Numbered from the stretch's first letter, positions 1-11,161 are shown. The stretch is DNA of 64,000 nucleotides from Proteles cristata cristata (GCA_017311185.1 JAESUZ010004906.1:124001-188000), one strand, 5' to 3'. Made by a program: numbers and translations. Notes: generated from the letters alone by a model not told the origin.

Positions 1-593
1 ACTACATACCTTTAGAAATTGTGCCTTTTATTCATTATTCAACAAACCTTGATAAGACCATCTATTTGCCTTAAGGATTTTTATTTTTTACTCTTATTTT
101 GTTTATTTATTCATTCATTCGACACATAACTATAGCTCATATATTCTGTCAAGAGTGGTTTCAGGTTCTAGGAATAATATAGAAGTGAATAAAAATAAAC
201 AAAAACAACCCTAAATAGTGAAATCCTTGGTTATATTCTAGTTGGGGAGGAAGATGACAAATAAGATAAATAATGAAAATATTAAGTATGCTGGGTAGTA
301 ATAACTGTGAAGAAGGAAAGTTATCCTAAAATCAGGGGCTAGGAAGCATCAGGGGCTGCAAGGATTAGAAACAAGAATATTTTGACAAGAAAGACTCATT
401 AAGAAAGTAGAGTTTGATTAAAGATTTGAAGCAGGTGAGACAGTGATCTCTGAGGCTATCGATAAATAAAAATGCAGGGAACTAATGGGGGCCAGAGCAT
501 GCAAAACCTTAAAGATAATTTTTAAATGTTGGTTTCTACTCTGAAGGGAATGGAAATCAACTTAAAACTTTTCAGCTGAAAATTGATGTTTCA
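1..593 (-). mobile_element. LINE/L2 fragment, 3' part (split by SINE at 594-844)
   Basis: The reverse complement follows the L2 3' region. On the plus strand the text runs from a degenerate TTCATTATTCAACAAAC start through a GAAGCAGGTGAGACAGTG-like stretch to GGGCCAGAGCATGCAAAACC and TTTCTACTCTGAAGGGAATGG. These are the diverged counterparts of the L2 consensus near its 3' end. Divergence is high, as expected of an element older than the carnivore radiation. The element resumes after the SINE. Family assignment is from memory; exact limits are uncertain. Confidence 0.6.
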
Positions 594-844
594 TTTTTTT
601 TTTTAATGTTTTATTTGTTTCTGAGGGGGGACGAGCGAGGGGGGCGAACGGGGGGGGGCGAGCGGGGGGGGGCGAGCGAGCGGGGAGGGTCAGAGAGAGA
701 AGAAAATACAGAATCTGAAACAGGCTCCAGGCTCTGAGCTGGCTGTCAGCACAGAGCCCGATGTGGGGCTCAAACCCACAAAGCATGAGATAAAGACCTG
801 AGCCGAAGTCGGACGCTTATCTGACTGAACCACCCAAGTGTCCT
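594..844 (-). mobile_element. tRNA-derived carnivore SINE (SINEC/CAN type), reverse orientation
   Basis: It begins with a T-rich tract (the poly-A tail reversed) and ends with the reversed tRNA-like head (GACTGAACCACCCAAGTGTCC). The internal block CAGGCTCCAGGCTCTGAGCT is typical of this family. The CT-rich body has been replaced or expanded by long G runs on the plus strand (625-689). The SINE sits inside an L2 and is therefore younger than it. Confidence 0.9.
625..689 (+). repeat. G-rich variable tract inside the SINE, G-quadruplex candidate
   Basis: Runs of six to nine consecutive G (625-630, 639-644, 650-658, 664-672 and a shorter run after) are separated by short CGAGC/CGAAC-type spacers. 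No other SINE in this window has such a tract; their equivalent segment is a (GA)n/(CT)n stretch. This looks like local expansion of a GC-rich unit. Confidence 0.75.
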
Positions 845-1760
845 GATGGGTTCTAACTCATGTTTTAACAGGATTGTTCTGGTTTCAGTTGGAAGCAAAG
901 TGACCTGTTAGAAGTAATGCATAATCCAGGCAAGTGCTCATGGTGGCCTGGACCAGGAAGGCAGAAGCGAAAGTGAAGCCACTAGATTTCGGGCATATTA
1001 TCAAGGTATAGCCTATATTATATGGACCACTTGTTGTCAGACAAGAGAAGAATCCAGAGTGATGCCAATGTTTTGGGGGGGACAAAACTTTCCAGAAGGT
1101 AGGAAATACCGGGAAAGACGTAGATGTGAGGGGTTGGCAATAGCAGTTCAATTTTGTTCATACTAAGGCTGAACATTTATTATGCATCCAAGTGAAGATG
1201 TCAAGTAGGCAACTGAATATACTTCTGAGGAGAGGTCTGGGATGGATTCAGGAGAAAGAAAGGGAGAAGTGGATTTGGAAACAATAAGTACAGAAAACAT
1301 TTTTGAGGAGTTTTGATCCGAAAAGAAAGAGATAATAGCTGACGGGAAAAAGATAGGTTTTTAAAATTAGAGAAATAAGAGCAAGTTTTATCGTTTAGAG
1401 TGGAGAATATTGGTTTTCAGCAAGAAAGCATGGAATCTAGTGAAGAAGTGTAGATTATGGCTGTTGCTCAGAGCAGAGATGGGTCATAGAGTAAGCCAGG
1501 AGGAGAGGCTGTAAGGGCTGGTGCAAGGGAGAGGATTAGGCAGTGCTGAGAATTTATGGAAGTTCTCTTCTGTCTGCTTCTATTTTCTCAACAAATTGGA
1601 GGCAAAGTCATGAGTTACACATGAGGATGAGCAAAGTAAACAGAGATTTGAGAAGACTGGAGAAGGTATGAAATGATTTAAATATAGGGAGAATGAGTGG
1701 ACCAGAAAAACACAGTACACTTGCCAAGTAGCATTAAGTGTTCCCTTGATCTTAGTGACC
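845..1760 (-). mobile_element. LINE/L2 fragment, continuing 5'-ward into the reverse-transcriptase end
   Basis: Plus-strand landmarks are GTTTTAACAGGATTGTTCTGG, ATAATCCAGGCAAGTGCTC, GATGTCAAGTAGGCAACTG, GGAGAGGTCTGGG and GGAAGTTCTCTTCTGTCTG. Reversed, these correspond to the L2 RT C-terminal region and the sequence beyond it. Reading frames are destroyed. Together with 1-593 this is one L2 copy interrupted by a SINE. Small ORFs on either strand here are not genes. Confidence 0.65.
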
Positions 1761-2030
1761 ACACACGCAAGTTGTGTGTTTCCTCCAGTAGCCTTCCTCT
1801 GTACAGGTCCAGATGCAGAACAGAGGGTGGGATTCAACCTCATTTAGGAATTCATCAAGGGAGATGAGAGACAATGACAAGATGGTAAAGAGATGGACTG
1901 AAGGTACCAATAGAAGGACTATTGGCATTTCAAAGATGCCATGTTCTGCATCTCTAACCATCCTCTCACACAAAAAAATTATTTTTAGAAGTAGATATAG
2001 CACAGAAAAATAATTAAACTAACATCCATG

Positions 2031-2375
2031 GTTTCTCATTACCATGTAAAACCATCGACCTTGAGGGTATTATGCTGAGCGAAATAAGTCAGGCAGAGAA
2101 GGACAAATATCATATGTTTGCATGTATAGGAGGATTAGGAGGAACTTAACGGAGGACCATGGGGGAGAAGAAGGGGTCAAATGGTGGGGGAGAGGGAGGG
2201 AGGCAAACCATGAGAGACTCTTGAATGCTGAGAACAAACTGAGGACTCATGGGTGTGGGGGGGGAGGGAGTAGATGGGCATGGAGGAGGGCACTTGTGGG
2301 GATGTGCACTGGGTGCTATATGGAAACCAATTTGACAATAGACTATTTGTAAAAAAATAAAATGCTTGGAAAAAA
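2031..2375 (+). mobile_element. 5'-truncated young L1 3' end with a short 5' inversion and 17-bp target duplication
   Basis: From about 2055 the text is the last codons of ORF2 and the 3' UTR of a carnivore L1 (TTATGCTGAGCGAAATAAGT, then a G-rich tract and an A tail). Positions 2031-2049 read as the reverse complement of ORF2 sequence lying slightly upstream (compare the plus-strand text near 56470-56490), which is a twin-priming inversion. The flanks AAACTAACATCCATGGT (2016-2032) and AAACTAACATTCATGGT (2376-2392) differ at one position and are the target duplication. Confidence 0.88.
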
Positions 2376-2489
2376 AAACTAACATTCATGGTACCAGACT
2401 CCTATGTGGAGGTAAGAGTCCTTCAGGCGTTCCTTCATCAACCTTTGGATATGCTCAAATGGAATGTGTCACATTCTGTTTGCTGAGAT

Positions 2490-2640
2490 GTTAATTCCAT
2501 TAGATTTTGAAATGCTTGAGGGCACCCACTGTCAATTTTTCTTTATACTACTATAGCTAGAACAATGCTAAGACATGGATTATTTTTAATGACTTTATAC
2601 ACGTATATTTATGGATAGATGAATAAAAATCTATTGTTGC
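2490..2640 (+). mobile_element. LINE/L2 3'-end remnant (weak)
   Basis: GAAATGCTTGAGGGCACCCA followed by a tail ending in GGATAGATGAATAAA resembles the L2 3' end (clear signs are the TGAGGGCA motif and an AATGAATA-like terminus). It is heavily diverged. Confidence 0.45.
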
Positions 2641-2644
2641 ATAT

Positions 2645-2868
2645 AGCACAGTGGTAACTATGATAGCTCTGCTAGATACAAACCTGGTCTTTACTATCTA
2701 TTAATTATGAGTGATGACTTAATATCACCTGCCCCAGGGAATACATCAGTAAATTGGCAAAAACATTACTATTAATAATAATTGTGGCAAGGATAAAATG
2801 AGCTTAATATATAGCAAAGCCTTTAGGAAATCTACCAACCTATAAGTGCTCAATAAATATTAACTTTC
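2645..2868 (+). mobile_element. MIR SINE
   Basis: The right half reads AAGGATAAAATGAGCTTAAT ... TAAGTGCTCAATAAATATTA, the characteristic MIR 3' segment. The left half is consistent with the tRNA-related body but diverged. A younger SINE follows immediately. Confidence 0.75.
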
Positions 2869-3077
2869 AGAGCATCTGGGTGTCTCAGTTGGTTAAGTGT
2901 ATGACTCTTGAGTTCAGCTCAGATCATGATCTCATGGTTCATGGGATGCAGCCATGCATCAGGCTCTGGGTTGATAATGCAAAGCCTGCTTGGGATTTTC
3001 TCTTTCCCTCTCCTCCTGCTTGTGCACTCTTTCTCTCCCTCTCTCTCTCAAAATAAACATTTAAAAAATAACAAACG
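2869..3077 (+). mobile_element. SINEC-type SINE, forward
   Basis: The head GCATCTGGGTGTCTCAGTTGG, a CT-rich body and the tail AAAATAAACATTTAAAAAA are present. Flanks ATTAACTTTCAG (2859-2870) and GTTAACTCTTTG (3078-3089) form a diverged target duplication, so this is an older copy. Confidence 0.88.
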
Positions 3078-3122
3078 TTAACTCTTTGTATAGTTGATAT
3101 ATTCTTCCCCTCTTCCCTCTTT

Positions 3123-3331
3123 TTAAAAGTTTATTTATTAAAAAAAGTTTATTTATGAGAGAGAGCGCATGTGCAAACAGGGGAGGGGCAGAGATAGAGA
3201 GAAGGAGAGAGAAAACCCAGGCAGCCTCCATGTGGATGTAGGGCTCAATCTCATGAATCGTGAGATCATGACCAGAGCTGAAATCAAGAACCAGATGTTT
3301 AAATGACTGGACCATTCAGGCAGGCACCCCA
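3123..3331 (-). mobile_element. SINEC-type SINE, reverse
   Basis: It runs from the reversed tail TTTATTTATTAAAAAAAG to the reversed head CAGGCAGGCACCCC. Target duplication TCTTCCCTCTTT (3111-3122) and TCTTCCCGCTTT (3332-3343), one mismatch. The tail contains a duplicated AAAAGTTTATTTA unit. Confidence 0.9.
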
Positions 3332-3439
3332 TCTTCCCGCTTTCTTAATCTGTGGAGATTTTCTTATTCCTCCTCTTATCTACATAGAACCTAACTGACG
3401 ACAGTAGAGTTATATATACTCATTATGAATGATTTTAGA

Positions 3440-3467
3440 GTGGGGTGTGTGGGTGTGTGTGTGTGTA
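3440..3467 (+). repeat. (TG)n microsatellite, imperfect
   Basis: A run of GTGTG with interruptions, about 28 bp, just 5' of an L2 remnant. Confidence 0.85.
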
Positions 3468-3600
3468 TTTATCCAATCAAATTCTAGAGGCTCCTTTAAA
3501 GCAAGAATTGTGCTTTATTCTGTTGGGTTTCCTGGGCCTTGGATAGTTCTGTCATGTAGATTGGACTCAATGTGTTTGTTGAATTGAACTGAACAAAATC
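3468..3600 (+). mobile_element. LINE/L2 3' end
   Basis: AAGCAAGAATTGTGCTTTAT ... CTCAATGTGTTTGTTGAATTG matches the L2 3' terminus (sense pattern: activity words followed by GTGCTCAATAAATRTTTGTTGAATGAA). Confidence 0.65.
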
Positions 3601-4812
3601 ACTTAAATATGGGATTTTTGGTGGAAAATTAGGCTACTCAGAGGGAGTCAACAAGGCCTTGAGTGTCACAGGTGGGAGTGTCACAGGGGGAAAAATAATA
3701 ACTACAGAAGAGAAACAGAAAAGCAGGAAATTACAACTTTTCCTACCCCACAATTTGGCTTGGCATGGACTGGAGCTCTTCCTTTCATCCCCTGGGTAAC
3801 CACCCTGCTTTTCGAAACCTGGCCATTTATAACAATTTTTGCTAGCTGACAAGTTGGATCAAAATAAATATTCACCTTGATAGAAGGGATGCCATTAGAA
3901 TGATTTGCCAAGAACATGTTAAAATTCCTTTCCAGCCAGAGAGTGTTTGAGGGTAAATAACAGTGACAGAGTAAGAAACATCTTAACTCCACATCTTTTT
4001 CTTTCTCCCTATTGCCTTCTGTCTTTCCCACAAAATACCATCATTCCAAGTAAAATGTCGCCCACTCCCATTTTTGTTCTGTCAAAGGCAGTTTGTTACA
4101 AGTATACTGAAGAAGGCTCTTTTGATTCCAAATCTGAGGAAGTACCTTTGAACAAAGATGCTTTAAAAAAAACCATTAAATGTAATAGCCATATTAATAA
4201 AGGCAAGAACTTTAGAAAAAAGAATTATGACACTTCAGAGCCAGTTATTCAAAATGAGGGGGATGATGTAGATGCCTAGAAAAGTTTCCACTAAGCATGC
4301 AAGTGAATGATGCAGGGGGAAACACTGGTACACTAGGATAAATGTTGGCTTTTATCCTATAGCCACCACCAGAAATTTTCCTACCCAAGTAACATTCATG
4401 ATGCCTGGCCTTGGTCCAAATTTCCTCTGAAGATTTATAGTGACAAAGGCTGCTGTCGCTTAGATCCTTTGCTGCTATTCTCAGGAGAAAATACTAAAAG
4501 CGCATATTCAAATGTCCTCACTTTATCCACATGGTAAGATTTCTCAGACATTCACAGGGACAAAGTAAGATGAAAGTCAGTCTTTATTGTGAATATTATA
4601 AAGCATTTGTAACTTATCAAATGGTGTGCAGTTAAAATTGCTCCCTGGAAACAAACAAACCTTGATTTGTAGAATTGCTGATTTCCTTGGTGTAAATACC
4701 CCCACTGTGTGCAAACTACCAACAAGATGTCACTAAATGTAAAGTTGGAAACCCACATCAGTGGACTCCAGCACACCACTGGTTCTTATCTATGAACTAA
4801 TTGCCTCTCTCT
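3601..4812. other. No recognisable repeat; contains one coding-like ORF
   Basis: I see no dispersed element here. A 110-codon plus-strand ORF (3947-4279) is the only structured item and is listed separately. On the minus strand, 3702-4031 is also open but shows no domain or motif I recognise. Confidence 0.4.
4030..4279 (+). other. Unassigned coding-like ORF, possible exon or retrocopy fragment
   Basis: From the ATG at 4054 the frame reads a hydrophilic, Lys/Ser/Asp-rich peptide starting MSPTPIFVLSKAVCYKYTEE and ending in an acidic tail (EGDDVDA) before TAG. A pyrimidine-rich stretch lies at about 3995-4030, followed by TTCCAAG, which could act as a 3' splice site. There is no poly-A tail, target duplication or recognised domain. 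I do not recognise the protein; it may be a chance ORF in unique DNA. Confidence 0.2.
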
Positions 4813-4990
4813 CCAGAATTAGAGCTGAAATGGATATTAGATGTTATCTAATCTAACCCCTCACCCAACCCATTGTAAGAGAAGGGATATAAAGAACAAA
4901 GCACTCAAGTTCTTTATCTCAAGGTTTTCTTTGAGACAGAACAGGTCCTTCAAAAAAGGTGACTTTGCAAGTATGAGAAGGGGCATGGAG
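4813..4990 (+). mobile_element. L3/MIR3-like ancient repeat (weak)
   Basis: CCAGAATTAGAGCTGAAATGG followed by GATGTTATCTAATCTAACCC resembles the phrase found in L3/MIR3-type elements (AGAGCTGGAAGGGACC...ATCTAGTCCAACCC). It is short and diverged. Confidence 0.4.
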
Positions 4991-6079
4991 TACCCCCATC
5001 AGAAGAGAGAACACTTCATGTTGGCTGCACACACGGTAGCTATAGTAGTGAAACAAGTATCTGAGGAGCAGATGGCATTCTCTCCTGGTTTGCCACTACC
5101 TCCTTTTTCTCACTGACCACAGTGCCAAATGCAGAGCTGTTGCTCTGCTGATCGATCATGGTGAGAAAGAGGGATGTCGAAAAAGGGAAATAATTCCATT
5201 ACACTTCTTCACAATTCTGCCTAGAACTGAGATCAGATAAGATTGACCAGTACAGTAGGTCAAGGGGAATTCAACAAATGAGGTCCTTACATACCGTATT
5301 TCAAGGAGGTCGATTTTATTTCTTAGTGTGATGTTCCTGCCATAAGTATCACTGTGCTTTTAAAATCATGCTCCCAATACTTGCCACTTCATGGTTTCCT
5401 GGGCAAAGATTAACTAATATTATCTCAATTGTGACAAGCTTTCTATTTGTGGCTGCTAACAGATGGACCCAGTTCTGTGTGTGCCTCCATTGCATCCATT
5501 CTGCTCTGAAATTCTCTTAATTGTGGGGGAAAAAATTCAGAGCAGGGCTTGTCCAAGGGTTGTATCTCCAACCTGCCTCAGTTATACCTAGTAAGCAAAT
5601 TCTATCATGTATTATCAGGCATATTGCTGGGAATTTAAGAAACTGTGTTTCTTTCCATTCTTCTATTTTCCTAAGTCTGGATAACATAAAAACCTGTTTT
5701 GGTTAATATTCAATGTCCTAATAAAAAGCATATGGCAAGCCCTAAGGTCAGGTTGTTAAATTTGTCCAGAAAATGAAGCTGATTTTTAGAATTCCAGAGC
5801 ATGAGTGAAAGTACAGTACATCCTGCTTTCAGAAGATAATTTTTAATGCTTATCATTTCTTTGAAAGTGAGTCTAGTTCTAATGAGAAATAGTCACAGAG
5901 GACAGGGAGGTGAGCGTCTTTTCTCTGTCTTAAGACAGCTATAGCATGAGCACACAAAAATAGGGGTTTTCTGTTTATTTTTCAGTTGTCTCATCTTCTA
6001 TTATATCCCCTTGCTAGCTATCTTTGTGACATTTTATCAGTGTTAATAAACATTTCATTTAGTTGTCGGTTTGCACATG
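4991..6079. other. Unique-looking DNA
   Basis: No repeat, splice-like exon or RNA gene stands out in this kilobase. Short ORFs on the plus strand (e.g. 4841-5116, 5521-5706) have no recognisable motif. Confidence 0.5.
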
Positions 6080-6206
6080 TTACTTTACACTTCTTAAATA
6101 CCTACTCCATGAGGGAACAGACATGATCAGTCTCCAGATTGTCATATCCTCAGTGCCCAGCACCAGACCTAGCACATAATGGATGCTCAATCAATGTCAT
6201 TATTAG
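6080..6206 (+). mobile_element. LINE/L2 3' end
   Basis: CCATGAGGGAACAGACATGAT ... CAGTGCCCAGCACCAGACCT ... GATGCTCAATCAATGTCATT follows the L2 3' terminus closely enough for a firm call. Confidence 0.75.
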
Positions 6207-7146
6207 TACAATCCATTGGTGGGGACAGGGTGCCTGCTTAATTCCTCCATCTCTTACTACTTTTTCTGCATCAGAGTAATACCTCTAAATGGCTAACTGC
6301 AATGTGAGACAGATGGCGAAGAATCCAGACTTAGAACTAGATCTTCCAACACCATCCAATGGATAGACCCTGGTGCACATCCTACTGGGGAACTCTACCA
6401 CCCCTAGAAGCAGTCAACATCAGGGAGGTTCAAGGCAGGGAAGCAAAGGACAGAAACATCTAGACCAAAAGATATAGCTAAGAGCTCCAGGCAGGCAAGG
6501 AGCATCAGGAAGTTCTAGAAACAAAGCAGTTCCCATGATTCTGACACAGACACAGGAACAAGGTAGGGATCTAATTATTAAAATTATAGAACATGGTGGG
6601 GCTCAGGAGTAGAAAAGAACCCCAGAAACTATATTTGGTGAGCAAAGCCAGGGCCAGATTGGGCACGAAAAGATGCTGGCTTCAAGAGTATTTAACTGCA
6701 AATCTTTATTTTCCTTAGTTCTTCAAGGATGAACCTGGGCCTGGAGTGAAGCTTGACTTGTGTGTGTAAGTCAAGTGCTCCCATTAGCCAAGTGTGAAGC
6801 ACAGTAGCTTATTACAACACAAGACACTTATTAAACATCCCAAATGGCCAGCCCTATTAATGGATAAGATGTTGGGGCGGGTGTGTGCATGCCCACACAC
6901 ATGCACACACACACGCAGTTTCCTTCAGAACAGTACAAGGACTTTCTCACATCAGTTTGACCCTAGTATTCTGGAAGAAAATATTCTTTTGTGATCAGCC
7001 CCACTCTACAGGAAGGATAGTGAAGTCATGTGAAAGCTCAGACAATAGTAACTATGTGGAGACAAGAAGTTAGGTCTCATTATCTGGCTCTGGGTTCTCC
7101 TCAAAAGATGCTATTCGCCTTTAGTAATATGGACAATGAATCCATT
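6207..7146. other. Unique-looking DNA with a CA/TG tract
   Basis: No dispersed repeat recognised other than the CA-rich segment at 6876-6917. Confidence 0.45.
6876..6917 (+). repeat. Imperfect (TG)/(CA) tract with an inverted repeat
   Basis: GTGTGTGCATG (6881-6891) and CATGCACACAC (6900-6910) are perfect reverse complements separated by 8 nt, so the tract can fold into a hairpin. It consists largely of alternating purine and pyrimidine. Confidence 0.8.
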
Positions 7147-7340
7147 TTAATTTTTTTAATGTTTATTCATTTTTGAGAGAGAGAGATAAACAGTGTGAGC
7201 AGAGAGAGACACACAGAATCCAAAGCAGGCTCCAGGCTCCCAGCTGTCAGAACAGAGACCAATATGGAGCTTGAACTCATGGACCATGAGATCATTACCT
7301 GAGCCAAAGTCAGATGCTTAACTGACTAAGCCACCCAGGC
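7147..7340 (-). mobile_element. SINEC-type SINE, reverse, old
   Basis: The reversed tail TTTTTTTAATGTTTATTCAT, the CAGGCTCCAGGCTCCCAGCT block and a reversed head ending GCCACCCAGGC are present. The last bases of the head are missing or altered. Confidence 0.9.
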
Positions 7341-7954
7341 TTAGTCAAGGTTCTTGAGATAACATTATATTCAGTGGTACCCCCAAAAGGCTGCCAGAAA
7401 CATATTGTTTCTATGTAACCAAATTTGTCAGTATAGTCATTAATACGGAATCTATCATGAAGCTGCGAACTGAGCTCTAAAACCTGTAGAGAGGTTTATA
7501 GCTCCGGGAACTCATGAAGTAAAACTGTAAAAATATTCCTGCTGACTATGCAACAGGGACTCTGGAAAATAATTAGCTGTAACTGCCCTGTCCAGACACA
7601 CTGTATTCTCCAGTTAAAAAGCAAACTCTGACAAATATAATGTATAAGTACCAAGAAACAGAGACACACATGTGCACACACACTCAACATGGCAGAACAC
7701 TGCTACTTTCCAGGGATTGGATTTCACAGTTCCTTGATTCACCAGAAATCTTTGACCAGTATCTTTTTCCTTGTTTCAATATCAACTTGTACATATGGGG
7801 TAAGGGATGGCTATTTACCCTCCTTTCTCACTGAATTTTTTTAAGAAATAGACCCTTGCCTTAGAAGGTGAAGAGGCTTTAGCATTAGTCATAACCACTG
7901 CTTCATCAGGATTTCCAGCTTTAAGCAGTGGTACAACTTTTATATTAATAGCTT
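7341..7954. other. Unique-looking DNA
   Basis: Nothing recognised apart from a short CACACA run near 7673. Confidence 0.45.
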
Positions 7955-8050
7955 TGTACTTTACCAAGAAATTTCTTGGACACAATTTCACTTACCCTTC
8001 ACAGTAACCCTGTAAGAAAGGTGTCATCCCCATTTGAAACATGAGGTTTG
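7955..8050 (-). mobile_element. MIR fragment
   Basis: Plus-strand CTTCACAGTAACCCTGTAAG followed by TCATCCCCATTTGAAACATG corresponds to the reversed MIR core (CCTCACAACAACCCTATGAG...CCCCATTTTACAGATGAGG). Confidence 0.65.
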
Positions 8051-8089
8051 TCATGAATTGGCCACTCTTCAAAGCACTGGGCTTACAAA

Positions 8090-8559
8090 AAGGAAGAAGA
8101 CTGAAAAGCCCTAAAGAAGTTCGCATTCTAATGGAGGGGAAAAATGACAAATGCAAGTAAGTAAATGGGTTGCATTCGGGTAGTTATAAGGCTACAAAGA
8201 ACAACTGGGGGTAGAGTCGATCAGGGGGGTTCTTGGAGGTAGTGACCACTGACGTGAGATTTAAATGGAGAGAAGGAGGCAACCATACAAAGATCAGGTA
8301 AGGTGCATTCCAAGAAGAAACAGCAAACTCAAACCTGAGACAGGAATGATCTTGACAGGTCTGAGCAATAGACTGGAGGCCAGTGTGACTGCGATGTAGT
8401 GAACGAGGAGAGGAGGGGGAAAGTAGTGAGAAATTAAATCAAAGAGGTAGGCAGGGGCGGAACCAAGTGGGGCCTTGTAGCCCTGGTGAGGAATCAGGTT
8501 TAGTCTAGCTGCCACAAGAAATCTTTAGAATATTTTAACCAGATGGGTGACATAAAATA
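8090..8559 (-). mobile_element. LINE/L2, 3' part (split by MIR)
   Basis: Plus-strand landmarks are GAAGTTCGCATTCTAATGGA, ACTGGAGGCCAGTGTGACTG, AGAGGTAGGCAGGGGCGGAA and GTGGGGCCTTGTAGCCCTGG, the reversed L2 3' region. Same orientation and overlapping consensus range as the copy at 1-1760. Confidence 0.8.
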
Positions 8560-8797
8560 CAGTATTTAAGAGCTCCTGTAATAGGGTTAGGGCACCCACA
8601 TTCACATCCTGTGTCTGTTAATTATTAGCAGTAAATTCTTGGACACATTTCTTATCTTCCCTCTGCCTCAGTTTCCTCATCTGTAAAATGAAGATGGCTG
8701 TAATACCCATCTCAAAAGGTTTAAAGGAACAAATACATGTAAACAGGACCTAGTAAATGGTAAGTTCTCAGTAAATGTTAGCTATCATTACCATATT
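8560..8797 (+). mobile_element. MIR SINE nested in L2
   Basis: It contains CCTCTGCCTCAGTTTCCTCA and CTGTAAAATGAAGATGGCTG, the MIR core, and ends AAATGTTAGCTATCATTA. L2 sequence continues on both sides, so the MIR inserted into an already resident L2. Confidence 0.9.
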
Positions 8798-9640
8798 TAG
8801 AGAAATCATGCTGATGGCTCTTTGGAGAATGGACTGTAATGGGCAAGTATGGAAGCAGAGAAGCCAGTTAGGAGACTGTTGTGGTCATCTAGGTGACACA
8901 TGACAGAAGGTTAGATATGGTCATAGCAGTAGAGAAGTAGTTGAATTCTGGATCTACTTCAATGTTTGCTAATAGGACTCACCAGCAGAGTAAAAGTGGT
9001 GTGAGGGAGAATCCATGTGATTGTTGTTTCTTCTGAGAACAATGTGAATGGTGGTGCTCTGAAGCCTGGGAACAGAGCAAGATCAGGAAACCAGAGACTC
9101 TGCTGGTTGGAAACGTTTATTATATAACCAAACAAATAAACACACAAGTCTAAACCCAGGAGAGGTACAAATGTGGGATTTCTAAGCTATCGGATTAGTC
9201 AGAAACTAAAAAAGAGAATGTCAACAGTGGAAAGAAGAGGACCAAAGACTGAGTGCTGAGAATCTCCAGGATTCTCAGAGGGAGAATCTAGAGGTACAAT
9301 CTAGAGGGAGGAGGAATTAAAAAGGGAGACTGAGAAAGCAGGGCGAGCAAGATAGCAAGAAGTCCAAAAGCATGTCACGGAAGCCCAAAAAATAAATCAT
9401 TGCAAAGACTAGAGAACATCTATGTCAACCACACCGGAGAGATTCGGGAAATATAGGCAGAGATGTGACCTTGACACTGGCTAAGTAAAAATCATTGGTG
9501 ACCTCAACTCTGCAAAAAATATCAGGCTCAGTGAAGTTGGAGAAGTGGTAGAACTGATTTCAGAGAGCAAGGGAAATAGAGGAATAAGAGAGTGGACTGA
9601 CTGAGACAGATTTTAGGAAGTGGGGATTATTCGTGTTGGC
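8798..9640 (-). mobile_element. LINE/L2, RT-proximal part
   Basis: Plus-strand AAATCATGCTGATGGCTC, AGAAGCCAGTTAGGAGACTG, GACCAAAGACTGAGTGCTGAG and AAATCATTGGTGACCTCAAC are reversed L2 segments reaching into the RT coding portion. Frames are broken. Confidence 0.75.
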
Positions 9641-11161
9641 CTAGGATGTGAGAGCTAAAGGAGACTATTGTTGAAGCTGAGAAGATCCAGCTGAAAGACC
9701 GGCAACTAAGGCTTAGGAAGAAAAAATTGCTTGTCTAAGGAAGTAAGCTTAGCAATGTAGCAATGGCAGCATTCACTAGGAATCCTGTGTTCTTCACATG
9801 CCGGTGCTACAACCCAAATTATTCACAAGAACGGAGGGGGCATATTACCAGATGAAATGCTGAGAGTATAACCTATTTTGATGTTTCAACTATGGAATAC
9901 AACTTGGATGCTTGTTAAAATACATCCTTTTATCATGAGAAAATGGAAAGAAGTATTTCAAAAGGAAGAAAAAGCTAAATATCCAAAAGCTGAATTGCCT
10001 CATTGCCTACAATCAGGAAAATAGAACTGAAATGCAAGAGAAAATCATTCGGCATTGTGGTATACTAGAAGGGACCTTCAAAGAGCAGCTGATGCACCCA
10101 CAAAAACTAGAAAGTCATCCTCCACTTGTTCAAAGGAGAAAACACATATGCTGTGCTTAAAGAATTATAGGACAGAAAACATCTTATAAAAGGAACAAAG
10201 ACAGTATGTTCAAACTTCCTTTCAATTTAAATAGGAAGAAAAAGTTTCCAGAAGGTTTAATTTGGGTACTAGTAATATCCTTTACTAACCAGTTGCACCA
10301 TAATGATAATCAAAGTAAGCTTATGTTTCGTTTTTGGAGAAGGAATTATTTTGTCTTTGATTTCTAAAAAACATTTACTGTAATATCCTTGTAACTGGTT
10401 TTAAGTCATCTATAGTCTCAGCTCTTTCTTTAAATAGGTATTGGTGAAATAAGTAGTCAAGACTTTTGTTAGAATATTTTTGAAAAGTTATCATGTAAGT
10501 AGAATTTTGTAACCTAAAGAATTAAACACAAAAGTTAGAACTGTAAAGCCTATGATATAATTGGGTTTGCAGCTCTCGTAATTGCTTACAAGTGATTTCC
10601 AAGAATACTCCCAAGATACTGGAGTTTCTTTTTAGTTCAAGAACATTTCCCTTAAAAGTTGACCCTCATGGAATTAAAACATTTAAAATTGTAAGTATGT
10701 ACAAGTGCTGAGGGAGAGGAGGGATGACCTTTCATAATGTATGACCAACTGCTGACTTGGAGTGAAACTTCGTGCTTAACATTGCAGGGGCTCCATTTAG
10801 GACATTTCAAAGGAAATAGAAAACCAGTGCTGACCTAACTGAAGCTGGTTTTCATCTGTTTCTAGTTTTCTAGAATACTTTCCTTCTTCAACTTCATGAT
10901 AACTGGTGGCAGAATAGCATCACTTTGCTGTCAGATTGCAAACTCTGAGGACACGATTGATTTTATTAAGTCACCCAGAGAAATGCCCAGTGCCTCGAAA
11001 AAACTAAATATACTATATTTTTTAATAAAGGTCTGAATAAATTCCTAAAGTGGTGGGATGTAATATGCATGCCTTCTCTAATTGCTTCTTGTTAAGAGTT
11101 TCTAGGATCTATAAAATAGAAAATAAAATTTAAATGTTAGATGATCTCTGTAGGCTTACCT
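9641..11161. other. Mostly unique DNA
   Basis: Around 10065-10100 (AGAAGGGACCTTCAAAGAGC) there may be a scrap of an L3/MIR3-like element. Nothing else is recognised and there is no long ORF. Confidence 0.4.

Noticed and set aside
562..786. ORF with a proline-rich RSPPPARPPP segment
   Set aside because: It is the reverse reading of the G-rich tract in a SINE.
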